Assembly: GCF_009755225.1 (NCBI RefSeq)
Contig: NZ_WQKZ01000002.1
Span: forward strand, 310,001-374,000
DNA length: 64,000 nt
Reading direction: 5' to 3'
DNA from: Hymenobacter ginkgonis
Lineage (GTDB): Bacteria > Bacteroidota > Bacteroidia > Cytophagales > Hymenobacteraceae
Position 1 is the stretch's first letter. The number at the start of each line of letters is the position of its first letter. Below, one piece after another: positions 34,238-43,790 of the stretch. The position numbers and the translations under genes were made by a program. Below the pieces are notes generated by a model. The model was not told the origin of the DNA. It saw only the letters and a program-made list of their open reading frames with translations, and did not search any database.

Positions 34238-34912
34238 ATGAAAATACTGCTGGTCGAAGACGAACCCCAGGTGGCCTCGTTTATCAAAAAGGGTTTCGAG
34301 CATGAAGGCTATGAGCTCACCATCGCCTACGACGGGCGCACGGGCTGGTCGCTCTACGAGCAGCAGCCCTACGACTTGGTTATCCTCGACGTGAACCTGC
34401 CCTATCTAAATGGGGTGGAACTGTGCCAGCGCATTCGAGCGGGTGGCCACCAGGTGCCCATTTTGCTGCTCACGGCCCTCGATAGCCTGGCCGATAAAGA
34501 AGCGGGTTTCGAGGCCGGGGCCGACGATTACCTAGTGAAGCCCTTCGCTTTCAAAGAGTTGCTGCTGCGCGCCCGAGCCCTCACCAAGCGCTACGCCGAC
34601 GGCGGCGCCCCCCAGGTGCTGCGCATGGCCGATCTAGAATTGAACCTCGACTCGAAAATCGTGACCCGCGCCGGCCAGCGCATCGACCTTACTACCCGCG
34701 AGTACTCGCTGCTCGAACACCTGCTGCTAAACCGTGGCCGCATCGTGTCGCGCGTAGACATTGCCGAGCGCGTGTGGGAGCTGGATTTTGACACCACTAC
34801 CAACGTTATCGATGTGTACGTAAGCTACTTGCGCAAGAAGCTGGACCGTGACTTTACGCCCAAGCTCATTCACACCGTAGTAGGCATGGGCTACGTCATG
34901 CGGGTGCAATAA
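34238..34912 (+). CDS. OmpR/PhoB family response regulator
   Basis: A 224-residue protein. The receiver domain (MKILLVEDEPQVASFIKKGF) has the phospho-acceptor Asp51 in LVILDVNLP and the conserved Lys in DYLVKPFAFKEL. The C-terminal winged helix (TTREYSLLEHLLLNRGRIVS, TNVIDVYVSYLRKKLD) binds DNA. The start is ATG 34238. It is followed by its cognate histidine kinase and then a tripartite RND pump, which it probably controls. Confidence 0.93.
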   Translation: MKILLVEDEPQVASFIKKGFEHEGYELTIAYDGRTGWSLYEQQPYDLVILDVNLPYLNGVELCQRIRAGGHQVPILLLTALDSLADKEAGFEAGADDYLVKPFAFKELLLRARALTKRYADGGAPQVLRMADLELNLDSKIVTRAGQRIDLTTREYSLLEHLLLNRGRIVSRVDIAERVWELDFDTTTNVIDVYVSYLRKKLDRDFTPKLIHTVVGMGYVMRVQ

Positions 34913-34977
34913 GGCGACGTACCTAGCTTGAATAATGGCGCAGCAGGACGTTCTGAATTTCATTCTTAGTAGATAAC

Positions 34978-36366
34978 ATGCTGATTCGCAACAAGCTGAT
35001 GCTGCGCTTTACGCTGCTGGTGCTGGGCATCCAGGTCAGCTTTTCAGCATTTATTTACTACTTCAACGCCAACACGCGAGCGCAGCGCTTCGAGCACCGG
35101 CTGGCCACCAGCGCCACACTGGCGGGCCGCCTGCTGGTACGCAGCCACAAGCTCGAAACCGGCACCCTAGGTAGCCTGCGCCGCAACGACCTCATTACCC
35201 TAACCGGCGAGCAGATAAGCATTTACGGGCCCGACAACACGCTGCGCTACAGCAGCACCGACAACATTGACCAAGCCGCCAACCGGGCCCGCCTAGCCAG
35301 CTTGCAACCCGGCCAACTGGCTACTTACCCGGCCGTGGGGCCGCGCGAATCGGTGGGGCTGGCCCTACCCCACCCCCACGCGCAGGGGGTAGACTACTAC
35401 CGCATTTTTGTGTCGGCCGAAGACCGGGTGGGCTGGTCGCGGCTGCGGCAGCTGGGGCTGCTGCTGGTGCTGGGCAACGTGGGCGCGCTGGCGCTCACCA
35501 TCTTGGCGGGCTGGTATTTTGCGGGGGCGGCGCTGGCGCCGGTGGCGCGCATTAGCCGGCAGGCGGGGCGCATCTCGGCCACTAACTTGGGCCGGCGACT
35601 TTCGGAGGGCAACGGGCGCGACGAGCTGGCCCAGCTGGCCCACGCGTTCAACACCATGCTGGCTGGGCTAGAGCAAGCCTTTGAGGCGCAAAAAAGCTTT
35701 CTGGGCCATGCCTCGCACGAGCTACGCACGCCCCTTACCAGCCTTACCGGCACCCTCGAAACAGCCCTGGCTTACGACGATTCGTTGCCCGCGGCGCGCC
35801 AAAGCATCAGCCACGCGCTCGACGCCAGCCGGCATTTGAGCGCGCTTACTAACAGCTTGTTGGCGCTGGCCAAAGTAGACGGCGCCCTACCCGCCTTCGG
35901 CCCCGTGAGGCTTGATGAGTGCCTGAACCAGGCGCTGGCCTTTGCCCGCGCCAAGTACCGCGGCCGCGAGCTCCGCCTGGCATTTGGCGAGCTTCCCGCC
36001 GAGGCGGAGGCCGACGTATTTATGGTGCCCGGCAACGCGGAGCTGCTCACTACGGCTCTGCTGAACTTACTGGATAACGCCGGCAAGTACTCGGCGGGGC
36101 CAGTGCTGGCCGAGCTAGCCTACGCCGGCCCCGCCACCTTGCGCGTGCGCATCACCGACGCCGGCCCCGGCCTCAGCCCCGACGAGCTAAGCCACATCTA
36201 CGAGCCGCTGTACCGGGCGGCGGGCGCGGTGGGCCGCCCCGGCTACGGCCTAGGCCTCCCCCTCACGCAGCGCATTGTGCAGCGCCACGGTGGCCGCCTC
36301 GAGCTGACTTCGGTGGTGGGCGAGGGCACCACGGCCACGGTGTGGTTGCCGGCCTCGCCGGTATAA
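34978..36366 (+). CDS. Sensor histidine kinase
   Basis: A 462-residue membrane kinase. A first helix (about 9-27) and a second (about 160-182) enclose a periplasmic sensor region of about 130 residues. A HAMP linker follows (RQAGRISATNLGRRLSEGNG), then the H-box SFLGHASHELRTPLTSL with phospho-acceptor His247, and an ATPase domain with N-box LLDNAGKYS, G1 ITDAGPGLS and G2 PGYGLGLPL. It lies 65 bases after the response regulator gene. Metal- or copper-responsive pairs have this architecture, but the signal here is not known. Confidence 0.93.
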   Translation: MLIRNKLMLRFTLLVLGIQVSFSAFIYYFNANTRAQRFEHRLATSATLAGRLLVRSHKLETGTLGSLRRNDLITLTGEQISIYGPDNTLRYSSTDNIDQAANRARLASLQPGQLATYPAVGPRESVGLALPHPHAQGVDYYRIFVSAEDRVGWSRLRQLGLLLVLGNVGALALTILAGWYFAGAALAPVARISRQAGRISATNLGRRLSEGNGRDELAQLAHAFNTMLAGLEQAFEAQKSFLGHASHELRTPLTSLTGTLETALAYDDSLPAARQSISHALDASRHLSALTNSLLALAKVDGALPAFGPVRLDECLNQALAFARAKYRGRELRLAFGELPAEAEADVFMVPGNAELLTTALLNLLDNAGKYSAGPVLAELAYAGPATLRVRITDAGPGLSPDELSHIYEPLYRAAGAVGRPGYGLGLPLTQRIVQRHGGRLELTSVVGEGTTATVWLPASPV

Positions 36367-36482
36367 TCGACGGGCTGGCCGGATGCTTTTTTCATCCGGA
36401 TTTCATGTTTTCTAATACGGTTCTCATACCGTTTTAATGTCGGCAGGGGTGCTTTGCGGGTGTACTTTCACGTTCTGAAACC

Positions 36483-36743
36483 TTGAGGCGCGCTGAATCC
36501 CGTCCCGTTAATTTCTTGCTGGTGCTGCTGGCCGGGGCGCTTACGTTGTCGCTGGTTCTCAATGGGTTTCTGCTGTATAGCCGGCCCGAGCCGCTGGACT
36601 ATAGCGAGCAGCAAGAAACCGAAACCGACCTGCGCCTGACGCAGCGCCTGCTGGCGCACTGCCAGGCTTCGCACCAGCAGCAAGACAGCTTGCTGATGGC
36701 GTTGCGTGCCCAAAATGCGGCGAGTGCCACCGCCACGCAGTAG
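36483..36743 (+). CDS. Small single-pass membrane protein
   Basis: An 86-residue ORF starting at TTG 36483. One membrane helix (about 10-28, NFLLVLLAGALTLSLVLNGF) precedes a Gln/Glu-rich, probably coiled-coil tail (SEQQETETDLRLTQRLLAHC). No ATG is present upstream of the helix, so the unusual start is required if the gene is real. It lies 35 bases before the RND adaptor and after the kinase, so it may be the first gene of the pump operon. I do not recognise the family. Confidence 0.55.
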   Translation: MRRAESRPVNFLLVLLAGALTLSLVLNGFLLYSRPEPLDYSEQQETETDLRLTQRLLAHCQASHQQQDSLLMALRAQNAASATATQ

Positions 36744-36778
36744 CTGGCAGCCCCTGTTTTTACTACCCCTTCCGTTCC

Positions 36779-37936
36779 GTGAACCCTTCCATAAACACTG
36801 CTTTTCTTCGCCCCACTCTGCTGGCTACGCTAGCTGGCCTGCTGGCTGTCGGGCTGGGAGCTTGCTCGGCCAAGGCTGAAAAAGACACCGCCGAAGCCCC
36901 GCCCGTGGTGCCGGTCGTGACGCTGAAAACCTCCAGCCAGGCGCTGCACCGCGACTACGTGGTGGACGTGCAAGCCGCGCGCAACGTGGAAGTTCGGGCC
37001 CAGGTGGCAGGCTTCCTGGAGCATATTTACGTGGAAGAGGGCAAGCCCGTGAAGAAAGGCCAACCGCTGTTTCGCCTGAATGCCAGCGCGTACCAAAACA
37101 AGTTGGCCCAGGCCCGCGCCGCCGTCGCCAGCGCCCAGGCCCAAGCTGCTGCCGCTCGCGTGGAGCGCGACCGGGTGCGGCTGCTGGTCGATAAAAACAT
37201 TATTGCCAAGTCTGAGCTAGCCCTATCGACCAGCAAGGTCAACGATGCCGATGCTCAGGTAGCAGCTGCCCGCGCTGGCGAGGCTGCGGCCCGGCTTAGC
37301 CTGAGCTACACGCTGGTGCGCTCGCCATTTGATGGGGTTATCGACCGCATTCCGCTTAAGGTGGGGAGCGTGGTGGAAGAAGGCACCCTGCTCACGACGG
37401 TGTCGGATTTGAGCGCCGTGTTTGCCTACTTCGACGTGGCCGAGGGCAACTACATGGACTACACCAAGGCCCGGCAACAGCACCCCGAGCAGCACCCCGA
37501 TTCGGTGCGCCTCACCCTGGCCAACGGCGAGCAGTACCCGCTGACGGGTCACATCGAAACGGCCGAAAGCGAGTTCAACCCCAACACCGGCTCCATCGCT
37601 CTCAAGGCGCGCTTTGCCAACCCGCAGCGCCTGCTCAAGCACGGCGCCTCGGGCAAGGTGCGCCTTACCAGTGCGCTACCCAGCGCCCTACTGCTCCCCC
37701 AGAAGGCGGTGTTTGAGATTCAAGACAAAAACTACGTGTACGTGGTGGACCAGCAGGGCACGGTGCACACCCGCAACTTCATCCCGCAGACGCGCTTAGG
37801 CGATTTCTACGTGGTGAAGGAAGGCCTTAAGCCCGGCGAGCGCGTGGTGTACGAAGGCGCCCCCGAGCTGCACGACGGCCAGAAGATTCAAATCAAAACG
37901 CAATTGCTGGACACGGCGGCCGTGGCCGCGCAGTAG
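36779..37936 (+). CDS. RND efflux periplasmic adaptor (AcrA/MexA family)
   Basis: A 385-residue lipoprotein-type adaptor (signal sequence LAVGLGACSAK) starting at GTG 36779. A split lipoyl domain (VEVRAQVAGFLEHIYVEEGK, then LVRSPFDGVIDRIPLKVGS) flanks an alpha-hairpin (KLAQARAAVASAQAQAAAAR). The beta-barrel and membrane-proximal domains follow (GSIALKARFANPQRLLKHGA). It connects the inner-membrane pump to the outer-membrane factor encoded next. Confidence 0.94.
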   Translation: MNPSINTAFLRPTLLATLAGLLAVGLGACSAKAEKDTAEAPPVVPVVTLKTSSQALHRDYVVDVQAARNVEVRAQVAGFLEHIYVEEGKPVKKGQPLFRLNASAYQNKLAQARAAVASAQAQAAAARVERDRVRLLVDKNIIAKSELALSTSKVNDADAQVAAARAGEAAARLSLSYTLVRSPFDGVIDRIPLKVGSVVEEGTLLTTVSDLSAVFAYFDVAEGNYMDYTKARQQHPEQHPDSVRLTLANGEQYPLTGHIETAESEFNPNTGSIALKARFANPQRLLKHGASGKVRLTSALPSALLLPQKAVFEIQDKNYVYVVDQQGTVHTRNFIPQTRLGDFYVVKEGLKPGERVVYEGAPELHDGQKIQIKTQLLDTAAVAAQ

Positions 37937-37960
37937 CCTCGGGTCTGACCCCATACGCTG

Positions 37961-38053
37961 GTCATGCAGAGCGTAGCGAAGCATCTCGCTCGCATCGTTG
38001 GGTTAGGACCCCTGGCGTCAGCAAGCGAGATGCTTCGCTACGCTCTGCATGAC
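37961..38053. repeat. REP-like palindrome inside the pump operon
   Basis: Perfect 30-bp arms (37961-37990 and 38024-38053) enclose a 33-base loop. The arms include GTCATGCAGAGCGTAGCGAA and GCATCTCGCT. It is a second subtype that shares only the GAAGCATCT core with the copies at 24631 and 43679. It sits between two co-transcribed genes. Confidence 0.9.
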
Positions 38054-38106
38054 AGCTATCCGGAGCCGCCCGCCCAGTTAATTACTTGATTATTAAGTAA
38101 AAATTC

Positions 38107-41100
38107 ATGTTCGACATCTTCATTCGCCGGCCGATTCTCTCGCTGGTCATTTCTGTGTTTCTGGTGCTGCTGGGGGCGCTGGCGTTGATGACGCTGCCCA
38201 TCACGCAGTTTCCCGACATCGTGCCGCCCTCGGTGACGGTGACGGCCAAGTACACCGGCGCCAACGCGGAGGTATGCGCTAAGGCCGTTGCTACCCCCCT
38301 CGAACGAGCCATCAACGGCGTGCCGGGCATGACCTACATGAACTCGGTGAGTAGCAACAACGGCGTCACGCTCATCACGGTGTTCTTCGAAGTGGGCACC
38401 GACCCCGACCTGGCCGCCGTGGGCGTGCAGAACCGCGTCACGACCGTGATTGACGAGCTGCCCGAGGAAGTAATCAAGGCCGGCGTGACCACTGAGAAGG
38501 AGGTAAACTCGATGCTGCTGTACCTCAACATCACGAGCGAAGACAAGGCGGTGGGCGAGAAGTTTATTTACAACTTCGCTGACATCAACGTGTTGCAGGA
38601 GTTGAAACGCATTAACGGGGTAGGCTTTGCCGAAATTATGGGCTCGCGCGAGTACTCGATGCGGGTGTGGCTGAAGCCCGACCGCATGGCGGCCTACGAC
38701 GTGGGTACCGACGAAATCGTGGCCGCTATTCGGGCCCAAAACGTGGAGGCGGCCCCTGGCAAATCGGGCGAAAGCTCGGGGGGTAAGGCCCAGCAATTGC
38801 AGTACGTGCTGCGCTACACGGGCAAGTTTTTCGAGCCCGACCAGTACCGCAACATCGTGCTGCGCTCGAACCCCGACGGCTCGGTGCTGCGCCTTAAGGC
38901 AGTGGCCGACGTGGAATTTGGCTCGCTCACCTACGGCATGTCGTCGAAGAACGACGGCCAGCCCTCGGCCGCCATCATGCTGAAGCAGCGCCCCGGCTCT
39001 AACGCCAGCGAGGTGATTGCCAACGTGAAAGCCCGCATGGCCGAGCTGAAAGCCACCAGCTTCCCGCCCGGCATGAAGTACAGCATTTCGTACGACGTGT
39101 CGCGCTTCCTCGACGCCAGCATTCACGAAGTACTGCGCACGCTGGTCGAGGCCTTCTTGCTGGTGTTCCTCATCGTGTACCTGTTTTTGCAAGACTGGCG
39201 CTCGACGCTGATTCCGGCGCTGGCGGTGCCGGTGGCGCTCATCGGCACGCTGGCGTTTATGCAGATGCTGGGCTTTTCGATTAACCTGCTCACGCTCTTC
39301 GCGTTGGTGCTGGCCATCGGTATCGTGGTCGATAACGCCATTGTGGTGGTGGAGGCCGTGCACGCCAAGATGGAGGAGAAGCACATGGTCGCCCGCGCCG
39401 CCACCTTCGAGGCCATGCACGAAATCAGCAGCTCGCTGATTGCCATCACGTTGGTAATGTCGGCGGTGTTCATCCCGGTGTCGTTTATGGACGGACCGGT
39501 GGGCGTGTTCTACCGTCAGTTTTCGCTCACGCTGGCCATTGCCATTGTCATTTCGGGCGTGAATGCTGTGACCCTTACCCCCGCCCTGTGCGCCTTGCTG
39601 CTCAAGCACCAAGAAGGCGAGCGCACCGGCTTGGTTGGCCGGTTTTTCAAAGGCTTTAACAACAAATACGAGGGCTTGGCCGGTGGCTACCAGCGCTTGC
39701 TCACGGGCATTGCGGGCCGCCGGGTCGTGACGATTGGGGCGCTGCTGCTCTTTTTTGTAGCGACTTGGGGCATTAGCCGCGTCCTACCCTCCGGTTTTAT
39801 CCCGACCGAAGACCAGGGCATGGTGTACATCAACGTGACGACGCCGGCCGGTGCCACTGTGGAGCGCACCGAGGCCGTGCTAGCCCAGGTGCAGCGCATT
39901 GCGCAGAAGCTCAAGCCCGTAGAGTCAGTTTCGACGCTAGCTGGCTACAGCTTGGTAAACGAGGTAGCCGGCTCGAGCTACGGCATGGGCATGATTAACC
40001 TCAAGGCTTGGGACGAGCGCGAGCAGTCGGTGCCCGAGTTTATCAAAGAGCTGGAAGAGAAGACCAAAGGCATTGCCGACGCCGATATTCAGTTCCTACC
40101 CCCGCCCACGGTGCCGGGCTTCGGCAACAGCAGCGGCTTCGAGTTGCGCCTGCTGGACAAGACCGGCCGCGGCGACTTGCAGCAGACGGCTAAGGTGTCG
40201 CAGACGTTCCTGACGGCGCTGCAAAAGTCGCCGGCCATCAATGGCGCATTTACGGGCTTCGACCCCAACTTTCCGCAGTACCTCATTCACGTAGACCAGG
40301 ATATGGCCGCCAAAAAAGGCGTGACCGTGGACCAGGCTATGAGCACGCTCCAGACGCTGCTCGGCAGCTACTACGCCTCCAACTTCATCCGCTTTGGGCA
40401 GATGTACAAGGTGATGGTGCAGGCTGGCCCCGAGTACCGTGGCCGCCCCGACGACCTGCTGGCGCTGCACGTGAAAAACAACCGCGGCGAGCTGGTGCCC
40501 TTCTCCACGTTTGTGCGCTTGGAGCGCGTGTTTGGCCCCGACCAACTGACGCGTTACAACATGTACACCTCGGCCATGATAAACGGCGATGCGGCGGCGG
40601 GCTTTAGCTCGGGCGATGCCATCACGGCCATCCAGAAAGTGGCGGCCGACGTGCTGCCCAAGGGCTTCAGCTACGAGTGGAGCGGCATGACGCGCGAGCA
40701 AATCCTGAGCGGTGACCAAGCGCTTTATGTGTTCGGCATCGTGCTGATATTCGTATACTTGCTGCTGGCTGCGCAGTACGAAAGCCTGCTCCTACCCCTA
40801 CCCGTGCTGCTGAGCTTACCCACCGGCGTATTTGGTGCCTTTGTGAGCCTCAAGCTATTGGGCCTCGAAAACAACATCTACGCCCAGGTGGCGCTGGTCA
40901 TGCTCATCGGCTTGCTGGGCAAAAACGCCATCCTTGTGATTGAGTTTGCCGAGCAGCGCCGCCGCGCCGGGGCCACCGTACTCGAAGCCGCCGTGCAAGG
41001 CGCCGTGTCGCGCCTCCGCCCGATTCTAATGACCTCGTTTGCCTTCATCGCGGGCCTGGTGCCGCTGGTAGTGGCCAGCGGCGCGGGCGCCTTGGGCAAC

Positions 41101-41271
41101 CGCTCTATCGGCACGGCCGCAGCGGGCGGCATGCTCATTGGCACGGTGTTCGGCATGGTGCTCATTCCGGGGCTGTACGTGCTGTTTGCCAGCTTCGAGA
41201 AGGTGAAAAACCTGGATGCTAAGGAGGAAGAAAAAGCGCCGGAGCACGAGCCGGAGTTAGTGGCGCATTGA
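38107..41271 (+). CDS. RND efflux pump inner-membrane subunit (HAE1, AcrB-like)
   Basis: A 1054-residue, 12-helix proton-driven drug exporter. It begins MFDIFIRRPILSLVISVFLV, typical of the family. The proton-relay region is in the fourth helix (LALVLAIGIVVDNAIVVVEA, with two Asp/Asn-type positions). Two large periplasmic loops and the second membrane repeat (VALVMLIGLLGKNAILVIEF) are present. Its length matches AcrB (about 1050). It forms a tripartite pump with the flanking adaptor and outer-membrane factor. Confidence 0.96.
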   Translation: MFDIFIRRPILSLVISVFLVLLGALALMTLPITQFPDIVPPSVTVTAKYTGANAEVCAKAVATPLERAINGVPGMTYMNSVSSNNGVTLITVFFEVGTDPDLAAVGVQNRVTTVIDELPEEVIKAGVTTEKEVNSMLLYLNITSEDKAVGEKFIYNFADINVLQELKRINGVGFAEIMGSREYSMRVWLKPDRMAAYDVGTDEIVAAIRAQNVEAAPGKSGESSGGKAQQLQYVLRYTGKFFEPDQYRNIVLRSNPDGSVLRLKAVADVEFGSLTYGMSSKNDGQPSAAIMLKQRPGSNASEVIANVKARMAELKATSFPPGMKYSISYDVSRFLDASIHEVLRTLVEAFLLVFLIVYLFLQDWRSTLIPALAVPVALIGTLAFMQMLGFSINLLTLFALVLAIGIVVDNAIVVVEAVHAKMEEKHMVARAATFEAMHEISSSLIAITLVMSAVFIPVSFMDGPVGVFYRQFSLTLAIAIVISGVNAVTLTPALCALLLKHQEGERTGLVGRFFKGFNNKYEGLAGGYQRLLTGIAGRRVVTIGALLLFFVATWGISRVLPSGFIPTEDQGMVYINVTTPAGATVERTEAVLAQVQRIAQKLKPVESVSTLAGYSLVNEVAGSSYGMGMINLKAWDEREQSVPEFIKELEEKTKGIADADIQFLPPPTVPGFGNSSGFELRLLDKTGRGDLQQTAKVSQTFLTALQKSPAINGAFTGFDPNFPQYLIHVDQDMAAKKGVTVDQAMSTLQTLLGSYYASNFIRFGQMYKVMVQAGPEYRGRPDDLLALHVKNNRGELVPFSTFVRLERVFGPDQLTRYNMYTSAMINGDAAAGFSSGDAITAIQKVAADVLPKGFSYEWSGMTREQILSGDQALYVFGIVLIFVYLLLAAQYESLLLPLPVLLSLPTGVFGAFVSLKLLGLENNIYAQVALVMLIGLLGKNAILVIEFAEQRRRAGATVLEAAVQGAVSRLRPILMTSFAFIAGLVPLVVASGAGALGNRSIGTAAAGGMLIGTVFGMVLIPGLYVLFASFEKVKNLDAKEEEKAPEHEPELVAH

Positions 41272-41461
41272 CGTCACCTCACCCCCTACCCCCTCTCCTT
41301 TGGGAGAGGGGGAACCTAACGACTTGTAGCACAAGCTAAAGCATGTGCATTGTTGAACATAACCAAACCCCAGCGCCGCACAAGCTAGAGCCTGTGCAAC
41401 AGCTCGCGCCGCCGTGGCTCCCCCTCTCCCCAAGGAGAGGGGGCCGGGGGGTGAGGTGACC
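41272..41461. repeat. Nested palindromic element, CCCCCTCTCC type
   Basis: Outer arms GTCACCTCACCCCC and GGGGGGTGAGGTGAC bound the element. Inside each end is a hairpin of CCCCCTCTCC / GGAGAGGGGG. The centre (about 41322-41405) contains imperfect copies of GCACAAGCTA. It lies between the RND gene and the outer-membrane factor. A shorter relative is at 3114-3160. Confidence 0.8.
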
Positions 41462-41479
41462 CGCCAGAATGACCGACCT

Positions 41480-42916
41480 ATGCGCTTTCTAACCGCTGCT
41501 CTTATCCTAATCCTGGCCACCGGCTGCCGCGTGGCCGCGCCTACTGGTCCTATTACCAGCCCTACCCCCCCCAAATCCTTCACCCAAGCGCCCCTCACCG
41601 ATACGATTAGTGTGGGCTCGATGCCGTGGCGGCAGTTCTTCCAAGACCCTGCCCTGGCGGGCCTCATCGACACGGCCCTCCGCCAAAACCTCGATTTGCG
41701 AGTGGCCGTGCAGCGGGTCGAGGCGTATCAGGCGCAATACCTGGCCCGGCGCGGGTCGCTGTTCCCGACGGTATCGGCGGGCGGCACGGCGGGCCTCGAC
41801 CGCTACGGCAAGTACACCATGACGGGGGTAGGTAACTTCGACACCAACCTTTCGCAGAATATCGACGGGAATCAGCGCGTGCCCACCAGCTTCACCCCCG
41901 ACTACTTTGTGGGTTTGCGCAGCTCGTGGGAGGTAGATATTTGGGGCAAATTGCGGAGCCGCCGCAAGGCTGCCTACCTGCGCGTGCTCAGCTCGGAGCA
42001 GGGCCGCAACCTGGTCGTTACCAACGTAGTAGCCGACGTAGCCCGCGCCTACTACGAGCTTTTAACTCTTGACAACCAGCTGGCTACACTACTACGCAAT
42101 GCCCGCTTTCAGCAAGAAGGCCTGCGCCTGATACGGGTGCAGAAGCAGGCGGGCCGCGTCACGGAGCTAGCCGTGCAGCAGTTTGCCGCCCAGGCCCTGC
42201 GCACCGAAAGCCTCGCCTACGAAACCCGCCAGCGCATCACCGAAACCGAAACCAGCCTCAACCAATTGCTGGGGCGCTACCCGCAGCCCATTCGGCGGGG
42301 GCCCGCGCTGCCCAATCAGCAGGGCCTACCCGCCCGCCTGGGGGCCGGCCTGCCCGCCACCGCCCTGCTGCGCCGCCCCGATGTGCGCCAGGCCGAGCTA
42401 GAGCTACAAGCCACCAGCGCCGAGATTGATGCGGCCCGCGCCGCCTTTCTGCCTAGCCTCACCCTTACTCCCTACGTGGGGCTCAACGCCTTCCGTACCA
42501 ACCTCTTGCTCGATGCCGGCTCGGTGGTATTTGGGGTGGTAGGGGGCTTGGCCGGGCCCATCCTTAACCGCGCCCAAGTGCGGGCCGACTACCGCCAGGC
42601 CATCGCCGAAAACTACCAGGGCTACTACCGCTACCAACAAGCCCTGCAAGCGGGCTTCCGCGAGGTGGTAGTGGGCTTGCAAGGCCTAGAAAACTTCCGC
42701 GCCGTGGCCGACCTCCGCGCCCGCGAAGTGGCCCAGCTGCAAAGCGCCGTGGCCACGTCCAACGAATTGTTTGTGGCCGGCTATGCTTCTTATTTAGAAG
42801 TGATTACCGCCCAGCGCAGCGTGCTCGAAGCCGAGCTCAGCCTCGCCGATGCGCGCCAAGCACAACTGCTGCAAAGTGTGAATCTGTACCGCGCCCTGGG
42901 CGGCGGCTGGCGGTAA
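41480..42916 (+). CDS. Efflux outer-membrane lipoprotein (OprM/NodT family)
   Basis: A 478-residue protein with lipobox LATGC. The family blocks are present: WRQFFQDPALAGLIDTAL, NLDLRVAVQRVEAYQAQYLA, SSWEVDIWGKLRSRRKAAY, LLRRPDVRQAELELQATSAE, and SLTLTPYVGLNAF near the end. It provides the outer-membrane exit duct of the RND pump. The start is ATG 41480; the longer frame would be translated repeat. Confidence 0.94.
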   Translation: MRFLTAALILILATGCRVAAPTGPITSPTPPKSFTQAPLTDTISVGSMPWRQFFQDPALAGLIDTALRQNLDLRVAVQRVEAYQAQYLARRGSLFPTVSAGGTAGLDRYGKYTMTGVGNFDTNLSQNIDGNQRVPTSFTPDYFVGLRSSWEVDIWGKLRSRRKAAYLRVLSSEQGRNLVVTNVVADVARAYYELLTLDNQLATLLRNARFQQEGLRLIRVQKQAGRVTELAVQQFAAQALRTESLAYETRQRITETETSLNQLLGRYPQPIRRGPALPNQQGLPARLGAGLPATALLRRPDVRQAELELQATSAEIDAARAAFLPSLTLTPYVGLNAFRTNLLLDAGSVVFGVVGGLAGPILNRAQVRADYRQAIAENYQGYYRYQQALQAGFREVVVGLQGLENFRAVADLRAREVAQLQSAVATSNELFVAGYASYLEVITAQRSVLEAELSLADARQAQLLQSVNLYRALGGGWR

Positions 42917-42946
42917 GCCGTGCCTACTATGTAGCAGCTGAAAACC

Positions 42947-42978
42947 GGAGGCAAGCCAGTAAATGGCTTGCCTCCTTT
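42947..42978 (+). terminator. Terminator of the efflux operon
   Basis: Perfect 12-bp arms (GGAGGCAAGCCA / TGGCTTGCCTCC) enclose GTAAA, followed by TTTGCTTT. Confidence 0.85.
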
Positions 42979-43043
42979 GCTTTACTGGCCAACTTTTAGC
43001 GGCTTTATGGGTATAGATTCAACTACTTACCTCGATTTTTCCC

Positions 43044-43655
43044 ATGGCTGCTACCACCGCGCCCGTTCTCACTGCCGACCAGCTGGCGACCGGCCTCTCC
43101 TACCCTGCTTACCGCCAGCATATTACGGAGGTGTTGGCTACCCCTGCTCCCGACGCGCAACTCGCCAAAATGCTGCCGCACTACCAAGAGAACGTGGACC
43201 GCATGGAGCAGGTCGCGCCCACTGTGGTCGTGCTGCCCGAGCTGCAAGCGGCGCTTAATAAGCTCACACAGAAATACATCTGGGCCATCATTACCGAAGG
43301 CTGGTGCGGCGATGCCTCCCAAACGGTGCCCATTATCGAAGCTGTGGCCCAGGCTAGCGGCGGCCACCTCGAAACGCGCTATTTCCTGCGCGATTCGCAC
43401 CTCGACCTCATCGACCGCTACCTCACCAACGGCGGCCGCGCCATCCCGATTGCCGTGGTGCTGCACGCCGACTCGCTCACCGAAGCCGGCGTGTGGGGCC
43501 CGCGCCCTACCCCCCTCCAAGCCATCATGCAAGACTTGAAAGCGCACGAAACGCCTTTCAAAGAGATTGTCACCCAAGTACATGCCTGGTACGACCAGGA
43601 TGCTACCCGCACCACCCAGCACGAGTTGCTGGCCTTAGTACAAAAGCTGGCGTAG
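43044..43655 (+). CDS. Thioredoxin-family protein with a single active-site Cys
   Basis: A 203-residue cytoplasmic protein. The segment YIWAIITEGWCGDASQTVPI aligns with the thioredoxin WCGPC region, but the second cysteine is replaced (WCGDAS). A later cis-Pro-like segment (RAIPIAVVLHAD) supports the fold. This one-cysteine form is common in Bacteroidota proteins annotated as thioredoxin family. It cannot perform disulfide exchange in the classical manner and could act as a monothiol or chaperone. Confidence 0.82.
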   Translation: MAATTAPVLTADQLATGLSYPAYRQHITEVLATPAPDAQLAKMLPHYQENVDRMEQVAPTVVVLPELQAALNKLTQKYIWAIITEGWCGDASQTVPIIEAVAQASGGHLETRYFLRDSHLDLIDRYLTNGGRAIPIAVVLHADSLTEAGVWGPRPTPLQAIMQDLKAHETPFKEIVTQVHAWYDQDATRTTQHELLALVQKLA

Positions 43656-43678
43656 CGGCTTTAATAAAGTACCAAAAA

Positions 43679-43767
43679 GGAACGTTATGCTGAGCCTGCC
43701 GAAGCATCTTGGCCACTTCACCCAACGATGCGGCCAAGATGCTTCGGCAGGCTCAGCAGGACGTTCC
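43679..43767. repeat. REP-like palindrome, GGAACGT(CC)TGCTGAGC family
   Basis: 36-bp arms with two mismatches (43679-43714 and 43732-43767) enclose a 17-base loop. The arms contain TGCTGAGCCTGCCGAAGCAT. It is a near relative of the copy at 24631-24730. It is flanked by AAAAAGG/CCTTTT, so it could terminate transcription. Confidence 0.9.
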
Positions 43768-43790
43768 TTTTGGCCTCGCGGCAGTCAGCC

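Noticed and set aside
38056..39612. 518-codon minus-strand frame opposite the RND pump
   Set aside because: His/Arg-rich, no domain, entirely antisense to a canonical pump gene; shadow frame.
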